A stretch of 64,000 bases of DNA from Porticoccus sp002341315. Lineage in GTDB: Bacteria > Pseudomonadota > Gammaproteobacteria > Pseudomonadales > Porticoccaceae. The stretch lies in the NCBI RefSeq assembly GCF_047634355.1, contig NZ_JBLIAL010000002.1, one strand, 5' to 3'. A program made the position numbers and the translations under genes. Of this stretch, positions 7,679 to 16,566 are shown piece after piece (within the stretch, counting starts at the first letter, position 1; each line of letters begins with the position of its first letter). The notes beneath the pieces are model-generated. The model was not told the DNA's origin. It worked only from the letters and a program-made list of their open reading frames with translations, and made no database searches.

Positions 7679-9032
7679 TCCATATCTGCTTGGCATTAAC
7701 AAACTCTTTAATGCCTTGCGGCCCCAGCTCACGGCCATAACCGGAACCTTTAATCCCGCCACTGGGCAGTCGTGGATCGGTTTTAACAATGCCATTAATG
7801 GCGACCTGGCCGGAGTCGATTTGTAAAGCCAGTGATTTTGCCAGCGAGGCATTTTCTGTCCAGATCCCGGCACCCAGGCCATATTCCGTGTCATTGGCCA
7901 TTTCAAGTGCATGATCAACATCATCTGCTTTGATGATCACCATCACCGGTCCAAAGGTTTCCTCCCGAAAGGCGCACATGGTGGGTGTCACATTTGTCAG
8001 TAATGTCACCGGGTAGAAGAATCCATCACCTTCCGGCAGGTGACCACCCAACCGACATTTGGCACCGGCGGCAACCGTCTCTTCGACCTGACGGTGGAGA
8101 TTCAGCTGTAGATCCTCACGGGCAATTGGACCGATATCCGTGTCGGCCTGCAGGGGGTCGCCAAGCCGTAACTTGCCAAGTCGCTGTTCGACCAGTTCGA
8201 TAAAATGATCATGGACATCCGTCTCAACGATTACCCGTTTGGCAGCGATGCAGGACTGGCCGGCATTAATGATCCGCGACAGGCAAATAATATCCGCCGC
8301 CTGTTCGAGATTGGCATCGTTTAATACCAGTACTGGATCCGAACCGCCAAGCTCCAATACACAGGGCTTGACTTCACTGCCAGCTATGGCCGCAACTTTT
8401 TTGCCTGCGCTGTTGGAGCCCGTAAACGACACGGCTGCTATGCGTGGATCGCGAATTGCCAGTTCCACTTCCGGTGTTTCCAGTGGCAGGTTGACCATAA
8501 TATTATCCGGCGCACCGGCCTTTAAAAATGCGTTGGCAATCGCCTGGGCAGACTGCGGTACATGCGGGTCATGTTTCATCACGCAGGTATTGCCCGCCAT
8601 CAGTGCGGGCGCCAAATAGCGAAAGGCCAGCCATAACGGCGCGTTCCACGGCAAAATACCCAGCAGGGTGCCGAGCGGCTGATAGGTCACATAACTCAGG
8701 CTGGCATCAGATGGCAGGGTCTCGTCGGCCAGATAGGCCTCGGCATGGTCGGCGTAATACTCGGCACAGGTCGCGGCTTTTTCGACTTCCGGCACACCTT
8801 CTTTGATGGGTTTGCCCATTTCCAGTGCCATTAATTCGGCAATGTCCTGTTTTTCGGTGCGCAATTGTTTGGCCACGGCTTGCAGCACTTTGGCGCGCTC
8901 GGCAAAGCTTGTGGTACGCCACTTCGCAAAGGCCGCACTTGCATCGCCAATGCGGGCGTACATTTGATTTTTATCAAGCGAGGGAAAACCTTTGAGCTGT
9001 TGTCCGTTATAGGGATTGGTCGCTACTAGCAT
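7671..9032 (-). CDS. doeC: Aldehyde dehydrogenase of ectoine catabolism (aspartate-semialdehyde oxidising)
   Basis: 453-residue NAD(P)-dependent aldehyde dehydrogenase. Visible signatures are FTGSNSAGKKV (nucleotide loop), ELGGSDP with the catalytic Glu, and AGQSCIAAKR with the nucleophile Cys, then EETFGPV near the C-terminus. By sequence it resembles short succinate-semialdehyde dehydrogenases (Sad/YneI type). Its position, eight bases after a DoeA-like gene and in line with transaminase and deacetylase genes, makes it the likely enzyme turning aspartate semialdehyde to aspartate in ectoine breakdown. Substrate assignment is by context; family membership is certain. Confidence 0.85.
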   Translation of the reverse strand: MLVATNPYNGQQLKGFPSLDKNQMYARIGDASAAFAKWRTTSFAERAKVLQAVAKQLRTEKQDIAELMALEMGKPIKEGVPEVEKAATCAEYYADHAEAYLADETLPSDASLSYVTYQPLGTLLGILPWNAPLWLAFRYLAPALMAGNTCVMKHDPHVPQSAQAIANAFLKAGAPDNIMVNLPLETPEVELAIRDPRIAAVSFTGSNSAGKKVAAIAGSEVKPCVLELGGSDPVLVLNDANLEQAADIICLSRIINAGQSCIAAKRVIVETDVHDHFIELVEQRLGKLRLGDPLQADTDIGPIAREDLQLNLHRQVEETVAAGAKCRLGGHLPEGDGFFYPVTLLTNVTPTMCAFREETFGPVMVIIKADDVDHALEMANDTEYGLGAGIWTENASLAKSLALQIDSGQVAINGIVKTDPRLPSGGIKGSGYGRELGPQGIKEFVNAKQIWIK

Positions 9033-9039
9033 AATGTCC

Positions 9040-10296
9040 TCAGGATGGGTGTTTGGCGGTGGTTTTTTTAACGTCTGTGGTGGCTTCGTTATGACGCGCG
9101 CTATCCAGACTCAGTAATTTTTTACTACTGTTTGTCGGTTTGACGCTAAAATCCCGATCCATTGTGAAGAAAGACTCGCAGCCATCTTCAGTAATGTAGA
9201 TGGTGTCAGAAATACCGCAGGTTTTATCGCCATCGACACCCCACATCCAGGGGATGATATGGAAGGTCATACCGGGTTTGAGTACTGCGGATTCACCTTG
9301 CTTAAGACTGACGATATAGCCTTCATCCCAACTGGGTGGAAAAGCGATACCAATCGAATAACCGGAGCGGGTTACCAGCCGGGCACCCACATCATTTTTG
9401 GTAATGATATTGCGGATCATATTGTCGGCATCCGACACCGTCATACCCGGCTGGAATTTATTGTGTACGACATCCAGTGCCATTTTCATGATCTCCTGGG
9501 CCTTGTACATTGATGCACTGAGTTTTCCCAGCACAACGGTGCGCATCATCGCTGTGTGATAACGCCGGTAACAGCCAGCGACTTCGAGAAACACATGCTC
9601 GCCGGGTTGCACCACGCGGCCTTCCCATGTGGCATGACCAATCATGGTGCGCGGTCCGGATGTCACATAAGGCATCACAGCCGGTGGTTCTCCGCCCGCT
9701 TTAAACATGGCAGAACTGATCGCCGCGCCAATTTCATTTTCAGTGACACCGGCCTCCGTCGCATCAATGCCCGCCTGCATGCCCGCTTCGGTAGCTCTTG
9801 TGGCATTCTGCATTATGGCTATCTCTACCGGCGACTTGCAGACCCGTCCCTCTTCAACAATGCCAAAACAATCCAGCAATTTGCCATCGGTCAGTGTGTT
9901 GTGAATGCAATCCTGATGATACGCCGGGAAGAAATAGCTGTTGCGCTCATAACCGATACGTTTTTTATCAAGACCAAACTCACGCAAGGCATCGACCAGC
10001 ATTTGAATCGCATCACCGGTGTCCGGATACGGCCGGGTGATTTCCACCCAGGTGCGAGCCGTGATATTCGACTCTTCCAGCTTCCGGGTGATCATGAACG
10101 GCTCATCTTCGAGTGGCACGACCAGGGCCTGAAAGAAGGAATAACCCGTCGTCTGATAATCCGTCAGATACATAATGTTTTCAGGATCGGAAATGACCAC
10201 TGCGTCCATGCGGCGCTCGGCTATCCGCTCGCGCAATTCGTGTAATCGTCGCTCATATTCCTCAAAAGGAAAGGTCATATCATCGCGTTTTCTCAT
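9040..10296 (-). CDS. doeA: Ectoine hydrolase, M24 peptidase family
   Basis: 418-residue protein of the creatinase/Xaa-Pro peptidase fold. The N-terminal creatinase domain covers about residues 10-170 (including DPENIMYLTDYQTTGYSFF) and the pita-bread domain about 175-395. The RSGYSIGIAFPPSWDEGYI segment is characteristic of the ectoine hydrolase group, which opens ectoine to N-acetyl-diaminobutyrate. A tail of about 25 polar residues after the catalytic domain is longer than needed. The 5' end overlaps the upstream transaminase stop by four bases (ATGA). It is the diagnostic gene of the operon. Confidence 0.87.
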   Translation of the reverse strand: MRKRDDMTFPFEEYERRLHELRERIAERRMDAVVISDPENIMYLTDYQTTGYSFFQALVVPLEDEPFMITRKLEESNITARTWVEITRPYPDTGDAIQMLVDALREFGLDKKRIGYERNSYFFPAYHQDCIHNTLTDGKLLDCFGIVEEGRVCKSPVEIAIMQNATRATEAGMQAGIDATEAGVTENEIGAAISSAMFKAGGEPPAVMPYVTSGPRTMIGHATWEGRVVQPGEHVFLEVAGCYRRYHTAMMRTVVLGKLSASMYKAQEIMKMALDVVHNKFQPGMTVSDADNMIRNIITKNDVGARLVTRSGYSIGIAFPPSWDEGYIVSLKQGESAVLKPGMTFHIIPWMWGVDGDKTCGISDTIYITEDGCESFFTMDRDFSVKPTNSSKKLLSLDSARHNEATTDVKKTTAKHPS

Positions 10297-11570
10297 GCCG
10301 CCTCCTGCATCATGACATTATCGGTGGCTTTAATGAGGATTTGCAGGCCTTCTTCCAAATCGGCTTGGGGCGTGGTCAACGGCGGAATCAATTTCACTAC
10401 CCGACCGCCAGTGCCACAACTGGCGATCATCAGACCGGATTCAAAACATTGACTGACAATTTGCTTGGCGCGATCACCATTACCGACGTCGAGGCCCAAG
10501 ATCATGCCTTTGCCCGTCAGATTCACCAGCGGATGCCGGTCCACCAATGGCCGCAGGCTATCTGCCATCATGGCGCCATGGGCTTTAACGGTTTGCATCA
10601 GTTCATCGTCGTCAAAATACGTCAGTGCCTGATCGCCGGCGATAAAGGAAATATCCTGACCACGAAAGGTGCCGGTATGTTCGCCCGGCAACCAATGTTG
10701 GTCATGTTCGGGTTTGACCAGATTCATGGCCATTGGCGTGCCCAAGCCGCCGATACCTTTGGCAAGGCAGATAATATCGGGGTCCAGATCCAGATCATCG
10801 AAACTAAAAAACGAACCGGTGCGACCGACGCCGACCTGAATATCATCGATAATCAGCAAGGCGCCGACGTCTTTGGCTAGTTTGGCCAGTGCCTGTAACC
10901 AGTCTTTATCGGCGACCTTGACGCCGCCTTCGGCCTGAATGGTTTCCAGTAAAAAACCTGCTGGAGGTGCAATACCACTGGAGCTGTCAGCATAAATAGC
11001 GCGCAGTTGTTCGATGCTCTGCATGCCACAACCCAGTTCACAGCCGGGACAGACGGTTTCGCAACCAAACGGGAAATGTTTGACATGGTTTAGTGGTACA
11101 CCGGCCGCATTACGAAAATGCTGATTAGCGGTGGCACTCAGCGCTCCCAGGGTCATGCCATGAAAACCGTGGCTGAACGCAACAATATCCTGCCGACCGG
11201 TTACCCGACGGGCCATTTTCATGGCGGCTTCCACGGCATTGGTACCGGTCGGCCCCATAAACTGCATTTTGTGCGGCATATTGCGCGGCTCAAGAATGGT
11301 CTTGGTGAAATGTTCCATAAATTGCCGCTTGGCAGTGGTGTGCATATCGAGACTGTGGGTGACACCGTTCGATTGAATATAGGCAATCACCGCTTCGGTC
11401 ATTCGCGGATTGTTGTGGCCAAAATTCAGCACCCCGGCACCGGCAAAAAAGTCGATATATTCCCGGCCATTTTCATCAGTTTGCCGGGCATTCAACGCCT
11501 TATCAAAGACTACCGGATACACCCGGCAATAAGCCCGAATTGCCGATTCTCTTTGTTCAAATATGCTCAT
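10293..11570 (-). CDS. doeD: Diaminobutyrate transaminase (DoeD/EctB-like)
   Basis: 425-residue class III PLP aminotransferase. The N-terminus (FEQRESAIRAYCRVYPVVFDKA) and FFAGAGVLNFGHNNP are strikingly EctB-like. The PLP lysine lies in CLAKGIGGLG, with the preceding IIDDIQVGVGRTG. EctB and DoeD act on the same substrate class, exchanging 2,4-diaminobutyrate and aspartate semialdehyde. No ectA or ectC is nearby and the gene lies between a deacetylase and ectoine hydrolase, so a catabolic role is inferred. The gene starts just downstream of the deacetylase stop at 11571. Confidence 0.85.
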   Translation of the reverse strand: MSIFEQRESAIRAYCRVYPVVFDKALNARQTDENGREYIDFFAGAGVLNFGHNNPRMTEAVIAYIQSNGVTHSLDMHTTAKRQFMEHFTKTILEPRNMPHKMQFMGPTGTNAVEAAMKMARRVTGRQDIVAFSHGFHGMTLGALSATANQHFRNAAGVPLNHVKHFPFGCETVCPGCELGCGMQSIEQLRAIYADSSSGIAPPAGFLLETIQAEGGVKVADKDWLQALAKLAKDVGALLIIDDIQVGVGRTGSFFSFDDLDLDPDIICLAKGIGGLGTPMAMNLVKPEHDQHWLPGEHTGTFRGQDISFIAGDQALTYFDDDELMQTVKAHGAMMADSLRPLVDRHPLVNLTGKGMILGLDVGNGDRAKQIVSQCFESGLMIASCGTGGRVVKLIPPLTTPQADLEEGLQILIKATDNVMMQEAA

Positions 11571-12773
11571 CTAACTCTCCTTACGTATTGACGCCTTGCC
11601 GACGTTGGACAGATCCTCCGGAACAGGTGCGCCACAAAGGCGCGCAAACAGGGCCGTGACCAAAGGGATCAACCGGTCGTTAAAATCATAGTATGGACTG
11701 TGGCACGGTGCCTGGTGCTCAGGGCCATCATCGCTGCCAACCAGCGCAAAAGCGCCGGGGATTTCCTGCAGGTAATAACTGAAATCTTCGGAGGCCATAA
11801 TTGGCAAGCGAATATCGCTATGCAGGGCATCAGCGCCGAATAAGGTCTGCCACTGTTCACGCATCTGCAAAGCGGGCAGGGCGTGATTGGTGGTCGCTTC
11901 ATAGCGCGGATAAATATTGACCTCGCAATGTACGCCATAGCTGATCGCGGTTTGTTGACTGATTTCAGTGATAAGACGGTTGAGCGTTTCGCGCGTGGCT
12001 TTGTCAGGAACGCGGATGCTGCCACCAATTTTGGCCTGTTGTGGTATAACGGTCGGCGCGCTGGGCGCCTCAATGGACGTCACACTTAATACTGCGGCCT
12101 GTTGCGGTGGTAGACGCCGGCTGATGACCTGCTGCAAGTTTAAAGTGATGGCACTGGCGGCCAGCACCGGATCCCGGCATAGCTCAGGCTGACTGGCATG
12201 ACCGCCCAAGCCGTTAACAATCAGCTCAAATGTGCCATTTCCAGACATGACAATGTCATCGGGGCAGACCAATTTACCAAATGGGATCGCTGGCCAGTTG
12301 TGCCAACCATAAATCACATCAATACCGTCTAGCGCGCCATCATTAATCATTTCCCGCGCACCATGACCGCCTTCCTCGGCAGGCTGAAAAATCAAGGTCA
12401 CCGGTCCTGGCAATACAGATTCCTGCATTTTCAACCACTGGGCGGTGGCCATAAGCGTTGCGGTGTGGCCGTCATGCCCGCAGGCGTGCATGCAGCCGGG
12501 TTGTTGGGAAGTCCAGTTTTTTTGGCTGTTTTCAGTGAGAGGCAGCGCATCAATATCACCGCGCAGTGCAATATGCGGGCCTTTGCCTGTCGGGTTCAGC
12601 CAGGCCAGGGTGCCGGTGCCGGCACAAGCACGCCAGGCAATATTCAAACTGCTGAGCGTCTCGCGAATACGATCAGCGGTACGGTATTCCTGCCAGCCCA
12701 ACTCAGGATGCGCGTGTAAATCTTGCCGCAACATTTTTGCGTTGGTGATGGTTTCCTGCCAGCTATCTGACAT
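11571..12773 (-). CDS. doeB2: M20 amidohydrolase, probable N-acetyl-diaminobutyrate deacetylase
   Basis: 400-residue M20 family metal-dependent amidohydrolase. Metal-site motifs are visible: ALRGDIDALPL, HACGHDGHTA, FQPAEEGGHGA and, near the C-terminus, MASEDFSYYL. General family members cleave N-acyl amino acids. In this operon, upstream of DoeD- and DoeA-like genes, the most likely substrate is N-acetyl-2,4-diaminobutyrate released by ectoine hydrolase. It is not related to the classical DoeB (aspartoacylase-like) but fits the alternative DoeB2 type. It is the first gene of the operon. A run of nine G residues precedes the start codon where a ribosome site would be. Confidence 0.8.
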   Translation of the reverse strand: MSDSWQETITNAKMLRQDLHAHPELGWQEYRTADRIRETLSSLNIAWRACAGTGTLAWLNPTGKGPHIALRGDIDALPLTENSQKNWTSQQPGCMHACGHDGHTATLMATAQWLKMQESVLPGPVTLIFQPAEEGGHGAREMINDGALDGIDVIYGWHNWPAIPFGKLVCPDDIVMSGNGTFELIVNGLGGHASQPELCRDPVLAASAITLNLQQVISRRLPPQQAAVLSVTSIEAPSAPTVIPQQAKIGGSIRVPDKATRETLNRLITEISQQTAISYGVHCEVNIYPRYEATTNHALPALQMREQWQTLFGADALHSDIRLPIMASEDFSYYLQEIPGAFALVGSDDGPEHQAPCHSPYYDFNDRLIPLVTALFARLCGAPVPEDLSNVGKASIRKES

Positions 12774-12774
12774 G

Positions 12775-12783
12775 CCCCCCCCC
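12775..12783 (-). repeat. Homopolymer G9 tract before the ectoine operon start
   Basis: On the coding (minus) strand nine consecutive G residues end one base before the doeB2 ATG. The tract lies in the Shine-Dalgarno window. Length changes by slippage could alter translation initiation. Confidence 0.8.
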
Positions 12784-12785
12784 TA

Positions 12786-12962
12786 ATGTGGCTCGCAAAT
12801 CACAGTTTAGTGATGGTGCAACTTCACACTGTAAAAAAACTCAGCGTATTGCAAGAAAAATCATCAGCTTTTCAGTCATGTCGATTGAGTGATCGCCTGC
12901 GAGAGTTGGTTGAATATCAGGCAGACGATGAAGCCATGGGTTTCTTGAGGTCAGCTGAGTAG
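12786..12962 (+). CDS. Possible 58-residue small protein
   Basis: An open frame of 58 codons fills the gap between the ectoine operon and the convergent phospholipase-D-like gene, ending four bases from that gene's stop. The predicted C-terminal half (SDRLRELVEYQADDEAMGFL) looks like an amphipathic helix rich in charge. No convincing ribosome site precedes the ATG, and the 5' part must overlap the doe promoter on the other strand. It may be real or a chance frame. Confidence 0.3.
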   Translation: MWLANHSLVMVQLHTVKKLSVLQEKSSAFQSCRLSDRLRELVEYQADDEAMGFLRSAE

Positions 12963-12966
12963 CCCC

Positions 12967-14466
12967 TCAGAACGTTGACAGTCCGCTCGCTTCCATCAGG
13001 CGATAACGCCAGTAGTGCAGGGCGGATTCATCGGCGTACGCTTCATACGGCAGGCTGTGAAGTCTTTCTCCAGTGTTTTTCCACTGCTGATCGAAAAAGG
13101 CCAGAGCGCGTTGTGCGGCAGGATGTTCGGGATCGGTCTGTAGGATGACCTGGGTTTCGAGGTTGTAGTTGTCGAGATTGCGCCGGGTGAAATTGGCCGA
13201 ACCCAGCATTAGCCAGACCGGCTGGTCGTCACTCCCCCGGTGCAGCATGTGCTTGAAGTGGCATTGCTCGCCGCTTGTGTTGCACCAACGCAACGGAACG
13301 CCGGCCGCATGCAACTCGCTGGCAACCTGTCGATTGGGTATTCCATTCTTCTTGCGCCCGAAGGCATCCTCGTTGGGATCGAGCAGAATACGTAACCCTA
13401 CACCGCGCTGGTGAGCCTGGATAAGGGCCTCGATCAATTCGCGATGGGTCAGGTAGAACATGGCCACATCCAAGCGGTCACCGCTTGCGGCCCGCTCAAT
13501 CCGCTTTAGCGCTGCATCGCGAATAGCCGCTTCCGTCAGGACCTGTATCGTCGTCCGGGAGGTGGTGGGTTCACGGGGCGGTGTCCATTGATTTGGCCAG
13601 TAGTTTGGAACCTGACCGGACAGCATGGCTGTGGCACGCATGCTGGCCAGCAGATCAGCCGCAGCTGCGCCCGAGAAAGTCAGTGCTACGTTGCTGTGTC
13701 GGCTGCTGGCATCATGGGCGTTACCGGACGACACCCAGGCTCGAAGCTGCCCGGCCTGATCGACGACCAGCGCTTTGCGGTGATTGGCTTTGAAGTTGGG
13801 CAGGGTTAGCCAGGTCCTCAGGCTAACCGGGTTGTCGCCGACCGGGTTGGGCAGCCAGCCACCGGGAGAGTTGCCGAACCACTGGCAGCACATTCGCCAG
13901 GCCGCTGACCACAGTGGATTGGAGTCGCGCAATACAGTCAGATCGGTTTCGATAACGTTGATTCCCGCGTCCTTCAGTGCATCAAGACGGTCGGATTCGA
14001 CGCCGCCGTAGAGCCGGTTGAAGGGGTCGGTAATCAGCACGATTTGCATGTCGGGGCGGGCCTGCCGGCGTGCCAGCAGTCGCTCGAACACCTGGCCGGA
14101 GAGGGCGCGATATCCGTCGTCAGTGCGGCCGGCGAAATCGTTGATTAAAAACATCTCCAGCACAATCAACTGCTCGGCGTTATCGATCAGGGCTAACAAT
14201 GTATCGAAGATCTCGCTTCGCTGATGCTGCTGACCATCGGCGTCGAGCCAGGTACTGTCGACCAGAAAATCGACATCATTTGCCGCGCGCTGCGGATAGC
14301 CTGTATCCAGGCCGCACGGCAACGGCTTGTGAACATGCCAGACGAATGTGCCTGAGTAAACGATCAGCAAAATGCCGATCAGCCAGGCCATCGGGTGTAG
14401 TTGAAGCAATTGCATAAAAGCTATCGTTTTGGCTGGTTGTGCCTTGTTCAGTGTGTCTTTGGGCAT
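12967..14466 (-). CDS. Membrane-anchored phospholipase D-like protein
   Basis: PLD-superfamily protein of about 499 residues from the ATG at 14466 (533 from an upstream in-frame start at 14568). An N-terminal membrane segment around MAWLIGILLIVYSGTFVW anchors it. The first HKD motif is intact (HRKALVVD) followed by a GNAHD variant. The second site reads HFKHMLHR, keeping His and Lys but with Arg where Asp is expected, then GSANFTRRNLDN. The family includes cardiolipin synthases and related phosphodiesterases acting at the membrane. The reaction here is not assigned. It is transcribed alone, toward the doe region. Confidence 0.82.
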   Translation of the reverse strand: MPKDTLNKAQPAKTIAFMQLLQLHPMAWLIGILLIVYSGTFVWHVHKPLPCGLDTGYPQRAANDVDFLVDSTWLDADGQQHQRSEIFDTLLALIDNAEQLIVLEMFLINDFAGRTDDGYRALSGQVFERLLARRQARPDMQIVLITDPFNRLYGGVESDRLDALKDAGINVIETDLTVLRDSNPLWSAAWRMCCQWFGNSPGGWLPNPVGDNPVSLRTWLTLPNFKANHRKALVVDQAGQLRAWVSSGNAHDASSRHSNVALTFSGAAAADLLASMRATAMLSGQVPNYWPNQWTPPREPTTSRTTIQVLTEAAIRDAALKRIERAASGDRLDVAMFYLTHRELIEALIQAHQRGVGLRILLDPNEDAFGRKKNGIPNRQVASELHAAGVPLRWCNTSGEQCHFKHMLHRGSDDQPVWLMLGSANFTRRNLDNYNLETQVILQTDPEHPAAQRALAFFDQQWKNTGERLHSLPYEAYADESALHYWRYRLMEASGLSTF

Positions 14467-14568
14467 TCGTGACTCAGGTATGGCAGCGGTCGGAATGAGG
14501 CCCCCATGGTCGGGGTGGCGGTTTGATATTACGTCAGCCCTGATGGTTCGGGCAATGACGAGCGACAC

Positions 14569-15341
14569 CCAGCATTCGGATCGTTCATCCTTGTTGCGAA
14601 AGGCTCCAGTCCATGATTCGGCTGATTTTAGGCTCGATAAAACGTCACGTCTGCCTGATGATCTTTGGCGATTCGCGGTGATTGCGTAGCGGCGGCATCA
14701 ATTTTTTTTCAGCGTAGTGTGGCTATTCCTGGCCCGCAATCAATTACAGGTGTGGATATGAGATGACGCTATTTCCGACGTTTGTGGTTGCGCAAAAAGT
14801 GTCCGAACTCCAGCGGGGTCCGGTCGGACCGTGCTGCATGTGTGATGTAGGGTAGGGGGTATGTTTCATTGTGATAAGTGGTTAGCCGGGTGTCTACTAT
14901 GATGTAATTTAACGATTGCCTACTCGTGTGCAGTATTTTTCCGCCTATGGTTTTTGTCTTATGCAGGAATGGCGCATTCTAATAATGCTGTAGCTCTGAC
15001 AGCAATCTGTTCTGTGAAGGATCAGGAAATGTTGATCGACCTATTAACAGCGCCTATTGTAGATGTTACCAATCAATTTTTGTGAAGATGACCATGATTA
15101 GCAGGTCTGTACCCGAAATGCCCCTGAGTCGATCAACTTTAGGGAGCGGCACTGAGGAGAGAGCTTCGAGTGTCAGTACAAAACGGTCATGGGGGTTCTA
15201 CAGCGTATCCGTTCATCGGCCGACCATTCAGAGACAGTAAGTAGTGCTCGATTTAGTTCGATACGGTTTGTGTGATCTTCTTATTATCTGATTGCCGGCC
15301 CGGGTCTGGCAAAGCAGGACACGGCGTTGTGAGGTGAATGC
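14569..15341. other. Long intergenic region upstream of the Mrp operon
   Basis: About 770 bases between the divergent phospholipase-D-like gene and mrpE, with no supported gene. The middle (about 14740-15230) lacks any long frame and contains only scattered short AT-rich patches. It should carry the Mrp operon promoter. No regulator gene, hairpin terminator or recognisable operator was identified. Confidence 0.5.
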
Positions 15342-15848
15342 GTGAAGCTATCACATCAAGTTGATTGGTCAACGATCGTATCGCGAGTTCTGTTGTTTTC
15401 GCTCGTTTGGTGGGTCCTCAGCGAGGGGAACGCCGAATCCGTTTGGATCGGTGTGGCAGCTGTGTCATTCGCAGTGATTGTCAGCGCGATGCTTTTACCG
15501 CCTGTGCCTCTGATCTGGCACGAGCTGTTCATGTTTGTCCCCTTTTTTCTTTGGCGTTCTTTACAGGGCGGTGTGGATGTGGCCCGGCGCGCGTTTCATC
15601 CGCGTATGCCTATTACTCCGGAGCTCCTGGATTACCCCCTTAGATTGCCGCCGGGCCTGCCAAGGGTGATGCTGGCCAATATCGTGAGTTTGTTGCCAGG
15701 CACGCTGAGTGCGACCCTCAATCGGGAAGTACTGAAGATCCATGTTCTGGATGGCGAGGCGGCTTTGTTGGCGAATCTGGATACCCTGGAGGAACGTGTG
15801 GGCAAGGTGTGTGGTGTATCACTGGCGCCTCGCCATGAAGATGAATAA
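15342..15848 (+). CDS. mrpE: Na+/H+ antiporter subunit E (MrpE/MnhE)
   Basis: 168-residue small membrane subunit of the multisubunit cation/proton antiporter. Two or three N-terminal hydrophobic segments (about residues 12-75) are followed by the conserved cytoplasmic MrpE part containing PGTLSATLN and the ending HVLDGEA. The GTG start at 15342 is chosen because GAGGTGA lies correctly before it, while the nearby ATG at 15338 runs into an early stop. It leads the cluster but is separated from mrpF by about 440 bases, unlike the overlapping genes downstream. Confidence 0.9.
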   Translation: MKLSHQVDWSTIVSRVLLFSLVWWVLSEGNAESVWIGVAAVSFAVIVSAMLLPPVPLIWHELFMFVPFFLWRSLQGGVDVARRAFHPRMPITPELLDYPLRLPPGLPRVMLANIVSLLPGTLSATLNREVLKIHVLDGEAALLANLDTLEERVGKVCGVSLAPRHEDE

Positions 15849-16042
15849 ACACAGTGGCTCAAAAAGGTTCTTTATAGAGTGAAGTATAAAGAAGCCGGGA
15901 GGACGCTGTTGATGGTCGAAGATAAAACCCTACGGATACTGCTCTTTAGAGGTGGGGATGAGGCGTGAACATGACCGGAGAATAGTGTCTGTACTTGAAC
16001 ACTGCTACCAATGATGGTTGAGTAAGGAGAGGGGCGAATCAA
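15849..16042. other. Start of the mrpE-mrpF gap
   Basis: No supported gene. A very short open frame of 18 codons begins at about 15913, and the stretch ends in a strong AAGGAGAGG ribosome site at 16024-16032 serving the small frame that follows. Confidence 0.4.
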
Positions 16043-16186
16043 ATGCTGCATAATAATTTTCCTTTTGTGGTGGAACCAGAGGCTGGATGCCAGTGTGTGC
16101 CTGAAGGCCCTGTGGCACTGACTGATTGTCTGCAAGACGGTGATGCCCTCTTAACGCGAACGCGGTTATCTGAGGCTTCGCCATGA
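16043..16186 (+). CDS. Possible 47-residue small protein inside the Mrp operon
   Basis: Unrecognised. The frame starts with ATG eight bases after a very good ribosome site (AAGGAGAGG at 16024-16032) and encodes an acidic peptide with three cysteines and several Pro/Glu residues, without a membrane segment. Its TGA overlaps the ATG of the next small frame (ATGA), as in real operons. It could be an uncharacterised small subunit or the decayed part of a gene formerly between mrpE and mrpF. Confidence 0.4.
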   Translation: MLHNNFPFVVEPEAGCQCVPEGPVALTDCLQDGDALLTRTRLSEASP

Positions 16187-16281
16187 ACAATCCGGTGTCG
16201 ACGGTTTTCGGGCAGATCGGTGGTTCGGAACTGCCTATCAAGACGCCTCGCTTTTCTACACCGGTGGTGCCAGAGGATTGA
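16183..16281 (+). CDS. Possible 32-residue small protein before mrpF
   Basis: Unrecognised short frame that overlaps the previous small frame by ATGA and ends six bases before the mrpF ATG. It is hydrophilic and proline-containing. Translational coupling from the good ribosome site at 16024 through both small frames to mrpF is plausible. It could be merely a leader that maintains ribosome flow into mrpF. Confidence 0.35.
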   Translation: MNNPVSTVFGQIGGSELPIKTPRFSTPVVPED

Positions 16282-16287
16282 TCCGGC

Positions 16288-16566
16288 ATGCAGACACTGC
16301 TTTTCACCCTGGTTTTGTTTCTGATATTGAATCTTGGCGTTGGTATGTGGCGGGTGTTGCGCGGGCCGACAACCGCCGATCGGATGCTGGCGGCACAGTT
16401 ATTAGGTACTACCGCAGTAGCCATCCTGCTGCTGCTGGCCGAGGCAACGGGCAGTGCAGCACTGCGCGATGTAGCACTGGTGCTAGCTCTGCTGGCGACG
16501 GTCACTGCGGTGGCCTTTGTGCGTCGCACGTTGCCATACTCGGAGAATGCGAATGACGACGAGTGA
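16288..16566 (+). CDS. mrpF: Na+/H+ antiporter subunit F (MrpF/MnhF)
   Basis: 92-residue integral membrane protein with three hydrophobic helices, the usual size and shape of MrpF. The segment RVLRGPTTADRMLAAQ is the conserved family hallmark after helix one. It overlaps the start of mrpG by 14 bases. In the complex it is one of the small core subunits needed for cation/proton exchange. Confidence 0.92.
   Translation: MQTLLFTLVLFLILNLGVGMWRVLRGPTTADRMLAAQLLGTTAVAILLLLAEATGSAALRDVALVLALLATVTAVAFVRRTLPYSENANDDE

Noticed and set aside
9556..10245. 229-codon plus-strand frame opposite the ectoine hydrolase
   Set aside because: Antisense shadow of a well-supported gene with typical motifs.
12881..12890. 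Ten-base match to the guaA 3' end, considered as an att repeat
   Set aside because: Too short, and a similar match occurs near 61992 outside the accessory stretch. No integrase. Treated as coincidence.
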